Source: Littorina saxatilis
Taxonomy: Eukaryota; Mollusca; Gastropoda; Littorinimorpha; Littorinidae
Direction: 5' to 3'
Assembly: GCF_037325665.1 (NCBI RefSeq)
Contig: NC_090251.1
Location: forward strand, 16,425,972 to 16,489,971
Length of the DNA stretch: 64,000 bases
Part shown: in pieces, positions 25,548 through 36,470 of the stretch
Numbering within the stretch: the first letter of the stretch is position 1
Layout: the number at the start of each line of letters is the position of its first letter
The notes under the pieces: model-generated
Database searches by the model: none
What the model was told of the DNA's origin: nothing
Seen by the model: only the letters and a program-made list of their open reading frames with translations
Translations under genes and position numbers: made by a program

Positions 25548-25654
25548 ATGCGACTTCAGTCTTGTGTGTGGCGCACGTTATATATATGTCGAAGCAACAC
25601 CGCCCTGATACGGCCCTTCGTGGTCGGCTGGGCGTTAAGCAAACAAACAAACAA
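25548..25654 (+). mobile_element. tRNA-type SINE family C, 5'-truncated, 11-bp TSD
   Basis: 107 bp of the 3' half of a SINE, ending in GGCTGGGCGTTAAG and a (CAAA)n tail. It is flanked by perfect ATTTTTCTCAT duplications (25537-25547 and 25655-25665). The longer copy at 26264-26550 shows the tRNA head missing here. Loss of the 5' part together with an intact TSD shows LINE-type target-primed insertion. Confidence 0.92.
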
Positions 25655-25665
25655 ATTTTTCTCAT

Positions 25666-26251
25666 GGTTAGGAGCCACAAGTAATGGTGTGCAGCAGTTA
25701 TAAGAAAGTTCCGCTTTTACAACCTTTTGTATTCGCTGTGAAACCCCCGGACAACAACACAAGTCGCGTAAGGCGAAATTACTACATTTAGTTAAGCTGT
25801 TCAAATGGCCGGGCAGAGATTTTGATTTGACTTTGGCGCCGACAAGTTAATCGTCTGAAAGTTGGGGGCAAGTTGGTACAAAGTCTGCCATGTGAACACC
25901 ACTTAAGTCAACAAAAAGTGGGTGGATTTCCTCGTAGTTGCAGTTCCTGTAGGCGTTTTTCCTGTATACCGAGAACGCACCCGGGTGCATTTCCTTGTAG
26001 GAAAGTATGACACTGCTCAATCTCGCGCCAAGGGCGTGATTCACCTCAGCGTTGCTTCCCTTGATATCCAAAATGCGGTTCGACAGGGGGACATGATGGA
26101 TTATCTCATTTCTGCATTAAAAATTGCAACACCGAAAAATCGAAGCTCTTTAAAAACTCAAACAAAAAAACGGATCGAAAAATGTCAAATTGTATACCGA
26201 TGTGGATAAGCATCACGGACTCTCAGCGAGATCGGCGAAACGCTACAGGAA
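25666..26251. other. Intergenic stretch
   Basis: No gene or repeat recognised; short frames of 60-95 codons lack any domain or splice support. Confidence 0.5.
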
Positions 26252-26263
26252 ATCCACCCGGGT

Positions 26264-26550
26264 TTGTTTGTTTGTTTGCTTAACGCCCAGCCGACCACGA
26301 AGGGCCATATCAGGGCGGTGCTGCTTTGACATTTAACGTGCGCCACACACAAGACAGAAGTCGCAGCACAGATTTCATGTCTCACCCAGTCACATTATTC
26401 TGACACCGGACCAACCAGTCCTAGCACTAACCCCATAATGCCAGACGCCAGGCGGAGCAGCCACAAAGTCTTAGGTATGACCCGGCCGGGGTTCGAACCC
26501 ACGACCTCCCGATCACGGGGCGGACGCCTTACCACTAGGCCAACCGTGCC
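26264..26550 (-). mobile_element. tRNA-headed SINE family C, full length
   Basis: Read on the - strand, the head GGCACGGTTGGCCTAGTGG (A box) is followed by GTGGGTTCGAACCCCGG (B box). A roughly 200-base body follows, then GGCTGGGCGTTAAGC with a (CAAA)n tail. The tRNA-like part is part of a SINE, not a free tRNA gene. Confidence 0.92.
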
Positions 26551-27019
26551 GGTGTAGGATCCGGTCCGGTCCCCCCTCTGAAGTAGTCCCCCGGGGGACC
26601 AATTCGTGGCAAAAACTGCTCTATAATGGTCCCCCCTTAGACATCCAGCCTCGTTTTTCTTAGGCATTCAAGCCATTTTCAATCTATATCTTCGTCCGGT
26701 ATTATGTAGTGCACAGACAGAAATCTCTTTGTTTGACTATATTTTGCAGAAAATAAAATAGATCTGATTTATAATGCCGTTCAAAAGAAAAATCACATGA
26801 AATAAAATGAATAATAAATAAATACTGATAAGAAGAAATGAAAGCAGTCTCTGATTCTTTCCTTTCTTTTCTCTGAAATTGCTGGTAACATTACTAACAT
26901 TGTAACAAGAAAAACGAGGCTGGATGTCTAAGGGTGGACCATTATAGAGCAGTTTTTGCCACGAATTGGTCCCCCGGGGGACTACTTCAGAGGGGGGACC
27001 GGACCGGATCCTACACCGG
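26549..27019. repeat. Fold-back element with 113-bp near-perfect arms
   Basis: The arms 26549-26661 and 26907-27019 are inverted copies with one mismatch that I can see. They begin CCGGTGTAGGATCCGG and include a CCCCCGGGGG palindrome. The loop is about 245 bases and AT-rich. There is no transposase and no independent target duplication, because the right arm adjoins the TSD of the SINE composite. Confidence 0.92.
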
Positions 27020-27032
27020 TATCCACCCGGGT

Positions 27033-28299
27033 GAATTCCTGGAAAGAAAAAAAAAACGCCCACAGAAGTGCGCTTGCGGGGAATGCGACCACTGTTTGTC
27101 GACTTTGGCCCCTTCTGCGCAAACAGGTTTATCGGCTAAAGAGGGATCCGACCAATACATATCATGTACACTTACAAAGCATTTTGAAAAACGTATACAT
27201 GTATATCAACGTTGCATTATGTATTGCTGGATTGATGTCCCTCAAAACTGATTTAATGTATGTTATAATTTCAAATTTCATTCCCGTCCTCTGTCACATC
27301 CTCTAATTGTTTTGCTGCATTTTTTCCTCTTTTTTTGTGTGTGTGTAAAAATTGTATCTTGTCTGTCTTGCGTTCTCATAAGGGTATAAGTGATTCTATG
27401 ACCTTGACATAACGTGAAATAACAATTCCTATCGAGATGTACATATTTATAACCACACTTAATAATTTATAAGCTTAGCTTGTTGTGTGGCCACAAATGT
27501 TTATATCGTATATACATGCCCCCCCTGTATTTCATTTATAAAATCTTGTTTAAACCAAATTTATGTTTCAGTCTGGAAGGTAACTGTGCAGTTGGGAGCA
27601 CATGTATATTCTATATATTGTATCCATATCACTGTATGTCTCATTTTGTTTTATATATTTGTTTTCGGATTTAATCCTGAATTTCTTTATACCTATAATG
27701 GTGTGCTCTGAACTCGGTTTCACTTTTACCTTATTTTATTAGTCATATGCTCATTGTCAACCCAGATATATACACTTGATATTTGTTTTTATACACTGAT
27801 TTTATATCTTGATGATTTTTTATTTTATTTTGGAAGAGGAAGATTGCAACAACTGGATCTCCCCCCCCCCCCCCCTATAAAAAGAACCAACAAAATACAG
27901 TCAGCATAACCACTCCACCCCATTTTAAATGGATGTGCATAAGCACGAGCTTGGTTTTGTGATTATATTTGCGATTTTTGTGTGTACGCCATGTATGCAG
28001 ATTTGTGTAGGTATATTAGTATTCATGTGTGAGTGTATGTGTATGTGTGTGTGTTTGTATATATATATCATATGTGTGTGTGTGCCTGTCTGTATGCATG
28101 TGTGTGTGTGTGCGTGTGTGTGTGTGTGTGAATGTGTGTCTGTGTGTATCTGTGCATGTGTGTGGTGATAGCATGTGTGTGTGTATGCGCACGCGTGTGT
28201 TTGTTTGTGACTGCAAGGATTTAAACGATGAATTTGCTTTTGTACTCCTGTTCTTTTTGTGTCTTAATGCTTGTATTTTGGTTTTGTACATGTGTATAA
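27033..28299. other. Intergenic AT-rich stretch with TG repeats
   Basis: No gene is supported. From 27960 the sequence becomes TG-rich (28021-28200, imperfect). The frames there are cysteine/valine low-complexity artefacts. Confidence 0.55.
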
Positions 28300-28372
28300 T
28301 AATGTCATTGTAAAGCGCTTGGAGCTTTTAGGTAAGCGCTCTATAAGTTTCCATTATTATTATTATTATTAT
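28300..28372 (+). repeat. L2/CR1-type LINE or SINE 3' tail
   Basis: TGTAAAGCGCTTGGAGCT..GCGCTCTATAAG followed by (ATT)n is the 3' tail shared by many L2-clade LINEs and their SINE partners. Similar tails occur at 37975-38042, 59615-59688 and 60770-60862. Only the last 70-100 bases remain in each. Confidence 0.7.
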
Positions 28373-28379
28373 CTCGTCG

Positions 28380-28551
<172 letters not shown>

Positions 28552-28711
28552 TAGTGTATGTGTGCCACGGTGTGTGTGTGTGTTTACGGCGTGAGTGTGT
28601 GTGTGTGTTTACGTGTGTGCGCGGCGCGTGTGTGTGTTTACGTGTGTTTGTGTACGTCAGCGGTTTACGTGTGTGTGTCAGTATGTGTATGTGTGCGTTT
28701 GTGTTTGTGTG

Positions 28712-29974
28712 TGCTTTTGCATTCTTGCATACGCTTCTCAGTCTTCACGACCCTTCTCTTCAGTTACCCCTTTACCACCCGTCAAAATTTGAACAGGAAA
28801 TGTGTCCATGCGTCAAAATTTCCGATCAGTGTACATTGGAATACTGTGCACAAAACATTATTCCATGCGAAACGGCAAGAGCCTCTCACAAGGTGCGTCT
28901 TTGTTGCAAGGAAAATAGGCACACCACTCCTTTTGCTTCAGCCTACGCACAGGCAAAGAAATCCCTCACAGGTAAACCTTCCCCTCGACTAAAAGAGACA
29001 CACTGCATTATCATGCGTTAGGGGCTCCGCTCACATAATTATGTAACTTCAGCAGGACCGACGACGCACTGCAGATTATCTCCGGACCTATTATCCCAGA
29101 TTATCCCTATTACCTTATTCCAGATTATCTCAGAGAATCTGTAGTCCGAGCAGCTGCCACACGTTGCATGAAAGGAAAACAGGCCAAGTACTCGTCATAA
29201 TCCCTTTCGCGGCATAAATAATAGGCCGTGCGTCGTCTGTGCCGCTGAAACTGCGCAGGTATATTCTGCCCATTACGACACACACACATGTGGGTCAGTC
29301 AGCTTCAAAACTGGTTTGGGATCCGGCTGCCGCGGGCTTTTCACTTTCACTGAATCGTAAAAGCGCATTCGCAGGCCGGTGTCACGATTTCATCTTTCGC
29401 CTGTGTACATATTTCCCCCTCAATATATACTCAAGACTGAAATGTTGTTTCCTGGTAAAATTAAGAAGTGAAATTATTTATGGACGAAAAGCATGTCAGT
29501 TTCTTGCATGTGAAGAAAATTGGTGGTGAAATGTAATAGATTTCACCCCCAAAATCGATTTATTCGAAAACGTGTACCGAGTGGTTACGTCCCTTGAGTA
29601 AGAAGGGAAACATTTTAGGATGAATCAAATTTCTAAGTTAAATAAAAAAATTTGGTTGGACAAATTTGGCCCCATGAATGTAAGGTACACAAGGTCGCTC
29701 ATCAGTACTATCGAAGGGTGTTTTTTTTTTCAGTGTAGAGTTTATACTAGATGACAAGATCAACGAGGCCGAGAATCGAAATATCACCACGGCGAAAGAT
29801 GAAAACGTCACACCGGTGCAGCTTCGCCTCGTCAAAACATTCCCCCAGTGTTCGAAAAGTCTTGCCCGACAACAGGAAATATCTTGCATTCATGCTCATT
29901 CCGGTGAACGCGGACGATTTGGCGGTATAACAAAACCACTGTGACACGGAGGAAAACTACACCAGCACCGGCAG
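28712..29974. other. Intergenic stretch
   Basis: No exon can be supported. The sequence is of mixed composition, with short repeated CAGATTATC phrases at 29071-29135. Some 60-155 codon frames exist but have no signal peptide, domain or splice context. Confidence 0.5.
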
Positions 29975-30528
29975 GTTACTTTTCTAGTCAACAACTAAGA
30001 AGGTAAGTAGTATACAAAGGCGGATTTGTTTTCTTCCAAGAAATCTGATTATGAACACTGACGGCGCGGCATTATGACAAAATCCCTGTGCCTGTGTGTG
30101 TGTGTTTGCGTGACACGGCTGTGAATCTGTAGTCAGCAGCTGCCACAACTGACGACACACATCAGTTGTACTGAACATCAGCATCCGCGTTTTACCTTTC
30201 TAGTCACCTCTCTAAGCAATCAGAAGGTAAGTACTGGAAAGAGAAGGGTTTTTTATGCTAATGTCGAGATTCTTGTTCATGATGAACAGTGACGGCTTCC
30301 TGTATGGCACAACTCACTGTGCCTGCGTGTGTGTGTGTGCACGGTGTGTGTGACACTGACGGTGGGTGGGGTACTGTGAGAATTAATGTATCTATCATCA
30401 GGTTTACCAGCGTGCTCCCTATTTCTAGTCAGCTCTGGAAGCAATAGGTTTTATTCTTTCAAAGAACCACATTCATGTCACTATATGACACCAGGCGTGT
30501 GTGTGGGTGTGTGTGTATGACTCAGTCT

Positions 30529-30582
<54 letters not shown>

Positions 30583-30850
30583 CCCCCTCCCCCCACAGTC
30601 ACAGTACCGCCTGTGTGTATGTGTTTGCCTCTCTTTAAGTTTTGTGTGTGACATAAAATCGAAACGACCGTGACACTGTGTGTGAGTGTGACACGGTGGT
30701 ACAAGCCTGGTCAGCCAAAGCAACCATGCACCCACTGAGCGCCCTCAGTAACTTAATTAACCTGTTTCTGTTCTACTGAGTCAGCCCTCAAAGCAATCAG
30801 AACAGAGGAAGGTTGACCCTTTTTTTTATACCGAGAAGAACCTTTTGTTT
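29975..30850 (+). repeat. Imperfect ~220-bp tandem units with splice-donor-like motifs
   Basis: Four units begin with TTTCTAGTCA-like sequence at 29981, 30197 and 30422, and more degenerate near 30769. Each is followed by CTCT..AAGCAATCAGAAG or a relative, then in the first two units a strong donor (AG/GTAAGTA at 30003 and 30227). Each then has GATGAACAGTGACGG and CTGTGCCTGYGTGTGTG phrases. Spacings are about 216, 225 and 347 bases, the last enlarged by a (CT)n run at 30531-30573. They might be duplicated untranslated first exons of the membrane-protein gene at 34494, but this is inference. Confidence 0.6.
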
Positions 30851-31168
30851 GTTCGTTCATGGGCTGAAACTCCCACGGCTTTTACGTGTATGACCGTTTT
30901 TACCATTTAGGCAGCCATACGCCGCTTTCGGTATTTTCGTGTTTCTATAACCCACCGAACTCTGACATGGATTACAGGATCTTTTTCGTGCGCACTTGGT
31001 CTTGTGCTTGCGTGTACACACGGGGGTGTTCGGACACCGAGGAGAGTCTGCACACACAGTTGACTCTGAGAAATAAATCTCTCGCCGAACGTGGGGACGA
31101 ACTCACGCTGACAGCGGCCAACTGGATACAAATCCAGCGCGCTACCGACTGAGTTACATCCCCGCCCG
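30851..31168 (-). mobile_element. SINE family B, variant head 2
   Basis: On the - strand it begins GGGGATGTAACTCAGTCGG (A box TAACTCAGTCGG) with a GATTTGTATCC stem and GTGAGTTCGTCCCC (B box). It then enters the common family B body (CACGCAAGCACAAGACCAAG ... GATCCTGTAATCCATGTC). The 3' end is shortened. The head differs from that of the 49054 copy, although the body is the same. Confidence 0.88.
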
Positions 31169-31469
31169 AGAAGAACCTAAAAGGGCCTTCATGCAAATAC
31201 CGGTTTACTAGCCCATGTTCTGCCCGTGCAGAACAACGCCCGTGTTAAACTGCTTCACAGACGACACACCTGTCAATAAACAACAAAACAACAGCACACA
31301 ATGTGGGTGTTGTATTCGTTTATATGCCGTTCTTCAAAGGCCCACTGTGAGTTACACTACTGGTAGGCCAAATGCTTCGTGTACACATATTTACTGGCAG
31401 CGAAGAGGTTATAGGTATTTCATACTATTCAGAGTCAGTTCAATGTTGTAGCCGCTAACTTGAGTTGTA

Positions 31470-32975
31470 CACTCCTCCAAAAAAGTAAAGGATCGGTTGA
31501 AAAAACGGATCTAATTATCAAAAATTGCCAAAAAATTAAACATCGACATAATAATTAAAAGATTAATGTGTTTGAATTAACAAATGAACAATGAGTCTTG
31601 ACCTAGAATTTTGTTTGGCAGGCAGAGTTATTTCCCTTTGTGGGACTTCTCAAAAGCTTCTGCATTTTGGAAGAAAAAGGGTGGTTTTTTTTATAGCCCC
31701 ATGAAATTTGCGGAACGCATGCCAGGGCAAAAGCTTGTGATGCACGTGCTACAACAGGGTCCTGGCTATGAACATCGCTCACCAGCTTGTGTTTAAAGGT
31801 TGACACGCTGACACAATTATGCACAGTAGCAACATGCCCCCACGAAGAAAACTGAGCGATTTGGATAGAGGAAGGGCAATAGGATGGCTACAAGACGGTG
31901 TTGCTGCCAGGTGCTGCCCAGAGGCTTGCAGTGGCTCTCTCTGTCATCATCAGACTAAAACAGAGATTCCACGCAACTGGAAGAGTGCAGGAGCGACAAC
32001 GTTCTAGTCGGCCCAGAGTCACCACACAAAGAGAGGATCGCTTCCTTCAGAGGCAGGCCATGCAACAAAGAATGGCTACGGCAAACAACATTAGACGACG
32101 CCTACACGCTACCACCAACACTGTTGTTAGTGGTCAGACGATCCGAAACCGCGTACACAACTTTGGCTTGCGTGCAAAGCGTCCAGTCCGAGGAACAACC
32201 CTGACTGCTAATCACCGAGAAGCTCGCCGAGCCTGGTGCACTCAACATGTGAGGTGGCAACGTCAGCAGTGGGCTCAGGTGTTGTTTACAGATGAGTCCC
32301 GCCTTTGCTTGGAACCTGCTGATGGTCGCATCCGAGTGTGGAGGCGTCGCGGAGAGCGCTTGGCAGATAAGGCGCTGTTCGGGAACGACAGCGTTTTGGC
32401 GGAGGCTCTGTGATGGTCTGGGGAGGGATCAGCACACGTCTAAGGACACCTCTGTACCATGTAGTGGGCAACTTGACCGGTGTGCGCTACCAGAATGAGA
32501 TCCTGCAACCCCTGGTTGTTCCATCCCTCCAAGCGATCGGCCCTCGTGCGATTCTTCAGGATGACAACGCACCTCCCCATCGCTCTGCAGCTGTAAACAC
32601 CTTCATCCAGCAGGCCAGGGTCAACAGGATGCTGTGGCCAGCCAACAGCCCGGACCTGAACCCCACAGAGCACATGTGGGACGAGCTTTGTCGTCGGGTA
32701 CAGCAACATCACCCTCCTCCTGCCAATCTGGGTCAACTGCTGCAATGGCTCCAGCAGGAGTGGAATGGAGTTCCCAGAGCATTCATATGCAACCTGATCC
32801 ACTCCATGCGCCAACGATGTGTTGAATGCCTGGCACTCAACGGAGGGCACACGCGTTATTGACACTGATTCACATTGTTGTGAATTCCATTTTCGAGGGT
32901 TGTCACGTTTGACACACTCTAGCTAAATTGTCGCTGCCGCGTTCGATCTTTTCTTTGTTTGTCATTACTCCTTGG
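31470..32975 (+). mobile_element. Tc1-like DNA transposon, broken
   Basis: The left terminus CACTCCTCCAAAAAAGTAAA follows a TA (31468-31469). A transposase frame fills the middle. The right terminus near 32945-32975 (TCGATCTTTTCTTTGTTTG..ACTCC) is only weakly complementary to the left, so either the right TIR has decayed or the element is truncated. The length of about 1.5 kb is normal for Tc1 elements. Confidence 0.8.
31834..32862 (+). pseudogene. Tc1-type transposase (DD34E), frameshifted
   Basis: The N-terminus MPPRRKLSDLDRGRAIGWLQ starts the first helix-turn-helix. A GRVQERQRSSRPRVT segment is the linker between the two DNA-binding halves. The catalytic domain shows LFTDESR (first Asp), ILQDDNAPPH (second Asp at 32563-32565) and NPTEHMWDEL (Glu at 32668-32670). 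The spacing of 34 residues gives the DD34E signature. The coding frame changes twice, near 31905 (within the first HTH) and near 32400 (before VMVWGGIS), so it cannot make full-length protein. A GHTRY C-terminus and TGA are intact. Confidence 0.9.
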
Positions 32976-33133
32976 TTGTGCAATTATATAATTGTTAAAA
33001 AATGAAAGAATTCGGTCTTGTCTGTTTTGTGTGGTGTGCTTGTAAAAAAGTGATGCTTAACTCTTTTTGAAGAGTGTATATGTGTGTGTCAGTCAGCCTG
33101 TGTGTGTGTGTGTGTGTGCGCGCGCGCGCCAGT

Positions 33134-33188
<55 letters not shown>

Positions 33189-33590
33189 ATAAATGCGAAA
33201 CTAAACTGAGTCCGGTTTGTAGATCTATCAATCTTGGCTCTTTGAAGTCTATGTGCAAAGTACATGTGTGTTAACACCACGATGTCCCAGCTAATGAAAT
33301 TCCCGTACCGCTGCAAGATTCATCAGCTAGACTTTCACAAAGTTATGACATATATTTATATATATATATATGACTTGAGGTCGAATATCTTTGTCACGCC
33401 ATGATGTTATCCCTTAAATGCAGCAAATTGTCTTGTTACTTTGTTTATCATAGTTTCAAGAAACACGTCAAAGTCAGCACTTGGACATCTATTGTCATCA
33501 GCATTACTAATAAGTCTGCTTCTACTCACAACATTCAAATATAACAGTGGAACCCCCTTTTTATGGCTCCAAACATCTGAGAAAATCATA
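32976..33590. other. Intergenic stretch with (GT)n
   Basis: Holds an imperfect TG run at 33079-33120, a short (CG)n patch and a pure (GT)n run at 33138-33181, a (TA)n run at 33350-33371, and a fragment GTGGAACCCCCTTTTTATGG at 33547 related to the CAGTGGAACCCC MITEs. No gene. Confidence 0.6.
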
Positions 33591-33599
33591 TACCCCCCG

Positions 33600-33984
33600 C
33601 GGGTTAGGGGGAGTCCCATATTGGTTGGGACGAGAAAGAATTTACCCGATGCTCCCCAGCATGTCGTAAGAGGCGACTAACGGATTCTGTTTCTCCTTTT
33701 ACCCTTGTTAAGTGTTTCTTGTATAGAATATAGTCAATTTTTGTGAAGATTTTAGTCAAGCAGTATGTAAGAAATGTTAAGTCCTTTGTACTGGAAACTT
33801 GCATTCTCCCAGTAAGGTAATATATTGTACTACGTTGCAAGCCCCTGGAGCAATTTTTTTTATTAGTGTTTTTGTGAACAAGAAACAATTGACAAGTGGC
33901 TCTATCCCATCTCCCCCCTTCCCCCGTCGCGATATAACCTTCGTGGTTGAAAACGACGTAAAACACCAAATAAAGTAAAGTAAA
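33600..33984 (+). mobile_element. Retroposed family F element with 9-bp TSD
   Basis: The 385-bp copy is flanked by GAAAATCAT (33591-33599 and 33985-33993). Starting with the CCCCCCGCGGGTTAGGGGG block, it matches 16598-16974 throughout, with a short extra segment after the first 20 bases (GTCCCATATTGGTTGGGAC, itself a small hairpin). It ends GACGTAAAACACCAAATAAA with an AAAGT tail. Confidence 0.9.
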
Positions 33985-33993
33985 GAAAATCAT

Positions 33994-34479
33994 GTCTTCA
34001 AAAGTAGGTTGTTAACTGAGAAATGGAACACAACTGTGATTGAATCGTTCCCGCCGATAGCCTACAGGTTGTATAGGGACGTTACAAACCAACAAGCAAG
34101 CAAACAACCTTCTAAAAGAGGTAGTATTAAAATGGAGGATAATTTACAGAGGCTATGTACAGACAATCTCAGGAAGCAAGGTAGCACTACCCTTCCTGTT
34201 AAATTATCTTATCAGTTCAGTTTATGGATTTTCCCCTCTCGCCGAACGACAGGAACTTTACTGAGGAACACTTTCGCCGGGGTTGCAGAGAACATAATAA
34301 TGTTGTAGCTACGCATGCGTAGTTGAGTTGTCATGAGATCTCGCAGTGTGTGATCAATAATTATAAAATTTGAGTTGGCACTTACACAATTTACCCATAT
34401 TGTTCTGGCATTACTTTTTGCAGCTTTGATTGTTGTCACTTCCCACAATTTTGTTAATGAATTTATTTATCTTTTTCAG
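33994..34479. other. Region just upstream of third membrane-protein gene
   Basis: No repeat or exon recognised. A TTTATCTTTTTCAG acceptor ends at 34479. The phrase CTACGCATGCGTAG (34308-34321) is a perfect 14-base palindrome of unknown significance. Confidence 0.5.
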
Positions 34480-34493
34480 GTCGATAGGCAGCG

Positions 34494-35561
34494 ATGAATC
34501 TCATGCCCATTGCGTGGATTTGGGTCGTCTGCGTCTCCGTTCCTATCTACACAGCGCAACGGAACTACGACGTGTCCCTGTTCAGCAGATACACGCTTGA
34601 CGTCGCAATCAGATGCGACTTGTCTGTTCTTGTTGAGGCATACACGTCTGCCATCGTAGACAACATACATTCCTTACAAATAGTCCAGCACACCTCTGCA
34701 AACAACAAGGAGAACGTACTGGCTACGCTGACCATGACCAATAAGACCTTCGCGCCCTCCCCGTTTCTCAACTCTTCCAATCGCTTCTTTTTCGTCATGG
34801 CAGCAGGCATAGAAAACGAAGAGGCGTGCCTTAGTGTGTCCATTTCATCCGTCCACGTCATTCCACACAACGATTTGTCCTATCATTGCAAAGTAGTGTA
34901 TGATCCACCAGTCAACGATACAGCAGCAGCCAATACCACAGCGATCTGGAGATCCCGACACTTTTACTTCGCTGCAACGCCAGTAGACGTCAGATATCCC
35001 GGACTTCACGTGCAGATCAGCCAAGGTCTGACGTTGACGTGCCTTGTCACGTCATCCGATGAAGATTCCTCCAGACACGACACGGCGTCGATCGAACTCG
35101 AGCTATCTAATATGCACGGAGACAAAACACTCGTGTCCAGACAGCTGTGTCCTGGAAGTGCACCCGACACAGCCCGGGTGAAATGTGACCGGTATGAAGC
35201 CACCCAGGGGGGTCATCTGATGGTCAGACAGCGAGCCCATAGCTTCCAGACGACCTGTGCGGACGACGGCACGTACCAGTGTACACTCACAACACCGTCT
35301 CGCCAGCAGTCTTATCAGCTTCAAGTCAGCTGCTCGGCTTCCTCCATCGCCGACATCGCAAGTCGAATTGGATTTTGCCTGCTAATCTTCGTCGTCGGTT
35401 GCCTCTTGACGTTGATTGTGACTTACGCCATTTTTCTCATTTTCTACCCTTCCACTCGGTGGTTCCATAGGCGACGGCGCGATAGCTACACCATAGGATA
35501 CACACTACACGTAGCCAGCTCGGTGGCCGACGAAAAGTATCTAGGCTATCGTCGTGACTGA
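34494..35561 (+). CDS. Two-Ig-domain type I membrane protein, paralog 3
   Basis: 355 residues in one exon. A splice acceptor (CTTTTTCAG) ends at 34479, leaving 14 untranslated bases before the ATG. A signal peptide covers about 1-21. Domain 1 (about 28-160) has Cys41 (RCDLSV) and Cys132 (YHCKVVY), plus an unpaired-looking Cys112 absent from the other two. Domain 2 (about 166-278) has Cys183 and Cys263 in DDGTYQC, with the family cysteines 219, 231 and 255. Several sequons are present (83, 93, 141 and 147). A membrane span covers 290-317, followed by an RRRR stop-transfer stretch at 327-330 and a short Tyr-rich tail ending in YLGYRRD. The tail resembles neither paralog. No AATAAA is seen within the next 200 bases. 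Function is inferred only as cell-surface recognition. Confidence 0.88.
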   Translation: MNLMPIAWIWVVCVSVPIYTAQRNYDVSLFSRYTLDVAIRCDLSVLVEAYTSAIVDNIHSLQIVQHTSANNKENVLATLTMTNKTFAPSPFLNSSNRFFFVMAAGIENEEACLSVSISSVHVIPHNDLSYHCKVVYDPPVNDTAAANTTAIWRSRHFYFAATPVDVRYPGLHVQISQGLTLTCLVTSSDEDSSRHDTASIELELSNMHGDKTLVSRQLCPGSAPDTARVKCDRYEATQGGHLMVRQRAHSFQTTCADDGTYQCTLTTPSRQQSYQLQVSCSASSIADIASRIGFCLLIFVVGCLLTLIVTYAIFLIFYPSTRWFHRRRRDSYTIGYTLHVASSVADEKYLGYRRD

Positions 35562-35622
35562 GTACCACAATTAAGCCCAGCTTTTGCTTGTAGAAATGTG
35601 TCCACAATAATGTTTTGACAAA

Positions 35623-35749
35623 TTCCCCCGAAAGCGGCGTATGGCTGCCTGAATGGCGGGGTAAAAACGGTCATAAACGTAAAAACCCACTCGTGCAAAA
35701 TCATGAGCAAACGTTGGAGTTTCAGCCCATGAAAGGAGAAGAAGAAGAA
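35623..35749 (+). mobile_element. SINE family B, 5'-truncated, 11-bp TSD
   Basis: 127 bp of the family B 3' end (GGCGTATGGCTGCCTGAATG ... CAGCCCATGAA) with a (GAA)n tail, flanked by perfect GTTTTGACAAA (35612-35622 and 35750-35760). Confidence 0.92.
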
Positions 35750-35761
35750 GTTTTGACAAAC

Positions 35762-36173
35762 GAACGCGTGCTTCTTGCACTAGACTTCAATGGCACATTC
35801 CTTCTCGTGTGAACGAGACACTGCTTGGCAATTTTCTTTGTGCTTAATATATAATCTTGAGGCTTGAGTCTCCGAGTGTCATTTTGGCGAGATCTCACTG
35901 GGGAGAAATCGAGAAGATCCTCATGAAAGTGTACCAGGGGACCGTACGGCCTCACCTTGAGTTCGGATCAAGCTCTTGGGTGACACCGTCAGGCCTGGAG
36001 AAAGTGTTAAATATTCATGACAGTGTACTAGGGGACCGTACGACCTCACGGGCATTGAGTTCGGATTAAGCTCTTGGATGACACCTTCAGGCCCTGGAGA
36101 AAGTTCAAAATCAAGCGATGGGAATCATCCCAGGCGCTATGAAGTCAACACCAATGGAGAAGATGCAACAGTT
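35762..36173. other. Intergenic stretch with a LINE-like fragment
   Basis: From 35877 to 36175 the translation shows AREIEKILMKVYQGTVRPHLEFG-like and VQSMGIIPGAMKST phrases in broken frames. These resemble the post-RT part of a LINE (KVYKATVRPHLEYG...). It is a short decayed fragment, with one segment duplicated (CTCTTGGRTGACACC at 35970 and 36071). Confidence 0.5.
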
Positions 36174-36470
36174 AGGCCTAAAAAAAAAATAGGTGTGGTT
36201 ACGGTAACCCGACCTACCCTATTTTTAGGGGCCGACCCTATAACTTTTTATTACATTTGTCAACAACAACAAAAAACACACAAGAAAACGAGTGCAGAAA
36301 ACGCAATGAAAGCGAAAGCGCCCGAGTCGCACACTTATTTCCCTGTCAAGTAGGTTTAATTTGTACACATTAGAAAAAAAAGTTAAAAAAAAAAAGTGAT
36401 TGCCTACCTTCCTACCCTATTTTTTTGGCTATGTTACCGTAACCACACCTATTTTTTTTGTGGCCTTACT
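36174..36470. mobile_element. Inverted-repeat element, family I copy 2
   Basis: The left arm TAGGTGTGGTTACGGTAAC (36190-36208) and its complement GTTACCGTAACCACACCTA (36433-36451) are perfect, with outer GGCCTAAAAA / TTTTTGTGGCC. The interior repeats CCTACCCTATTTTT and GGGGCCGACCC phrases shared with 2883-3248 and 47758-48040. No coding sequence. Confidence 0.8.

Larger units (their letters stand above)
26252..27032 (-). mobile_element. Composite SINE C plus fold-back inside one TSD pair
   Basis: The direct repeats ATCCACCCGGGT lie at 26252-26263 and 27021-27032. Everything between is a full-length SINE C on the - strand (3' tail at 26264, tRNA head ending at 26550) followed, at its 5' end, by a 471-bp fold-back (26549-27019). 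The fold-back abuts the right duplication with one base to spare. The simplest reading is a single retroposition of a transcript that began in or before the fold-back. Confidence 0.8.
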
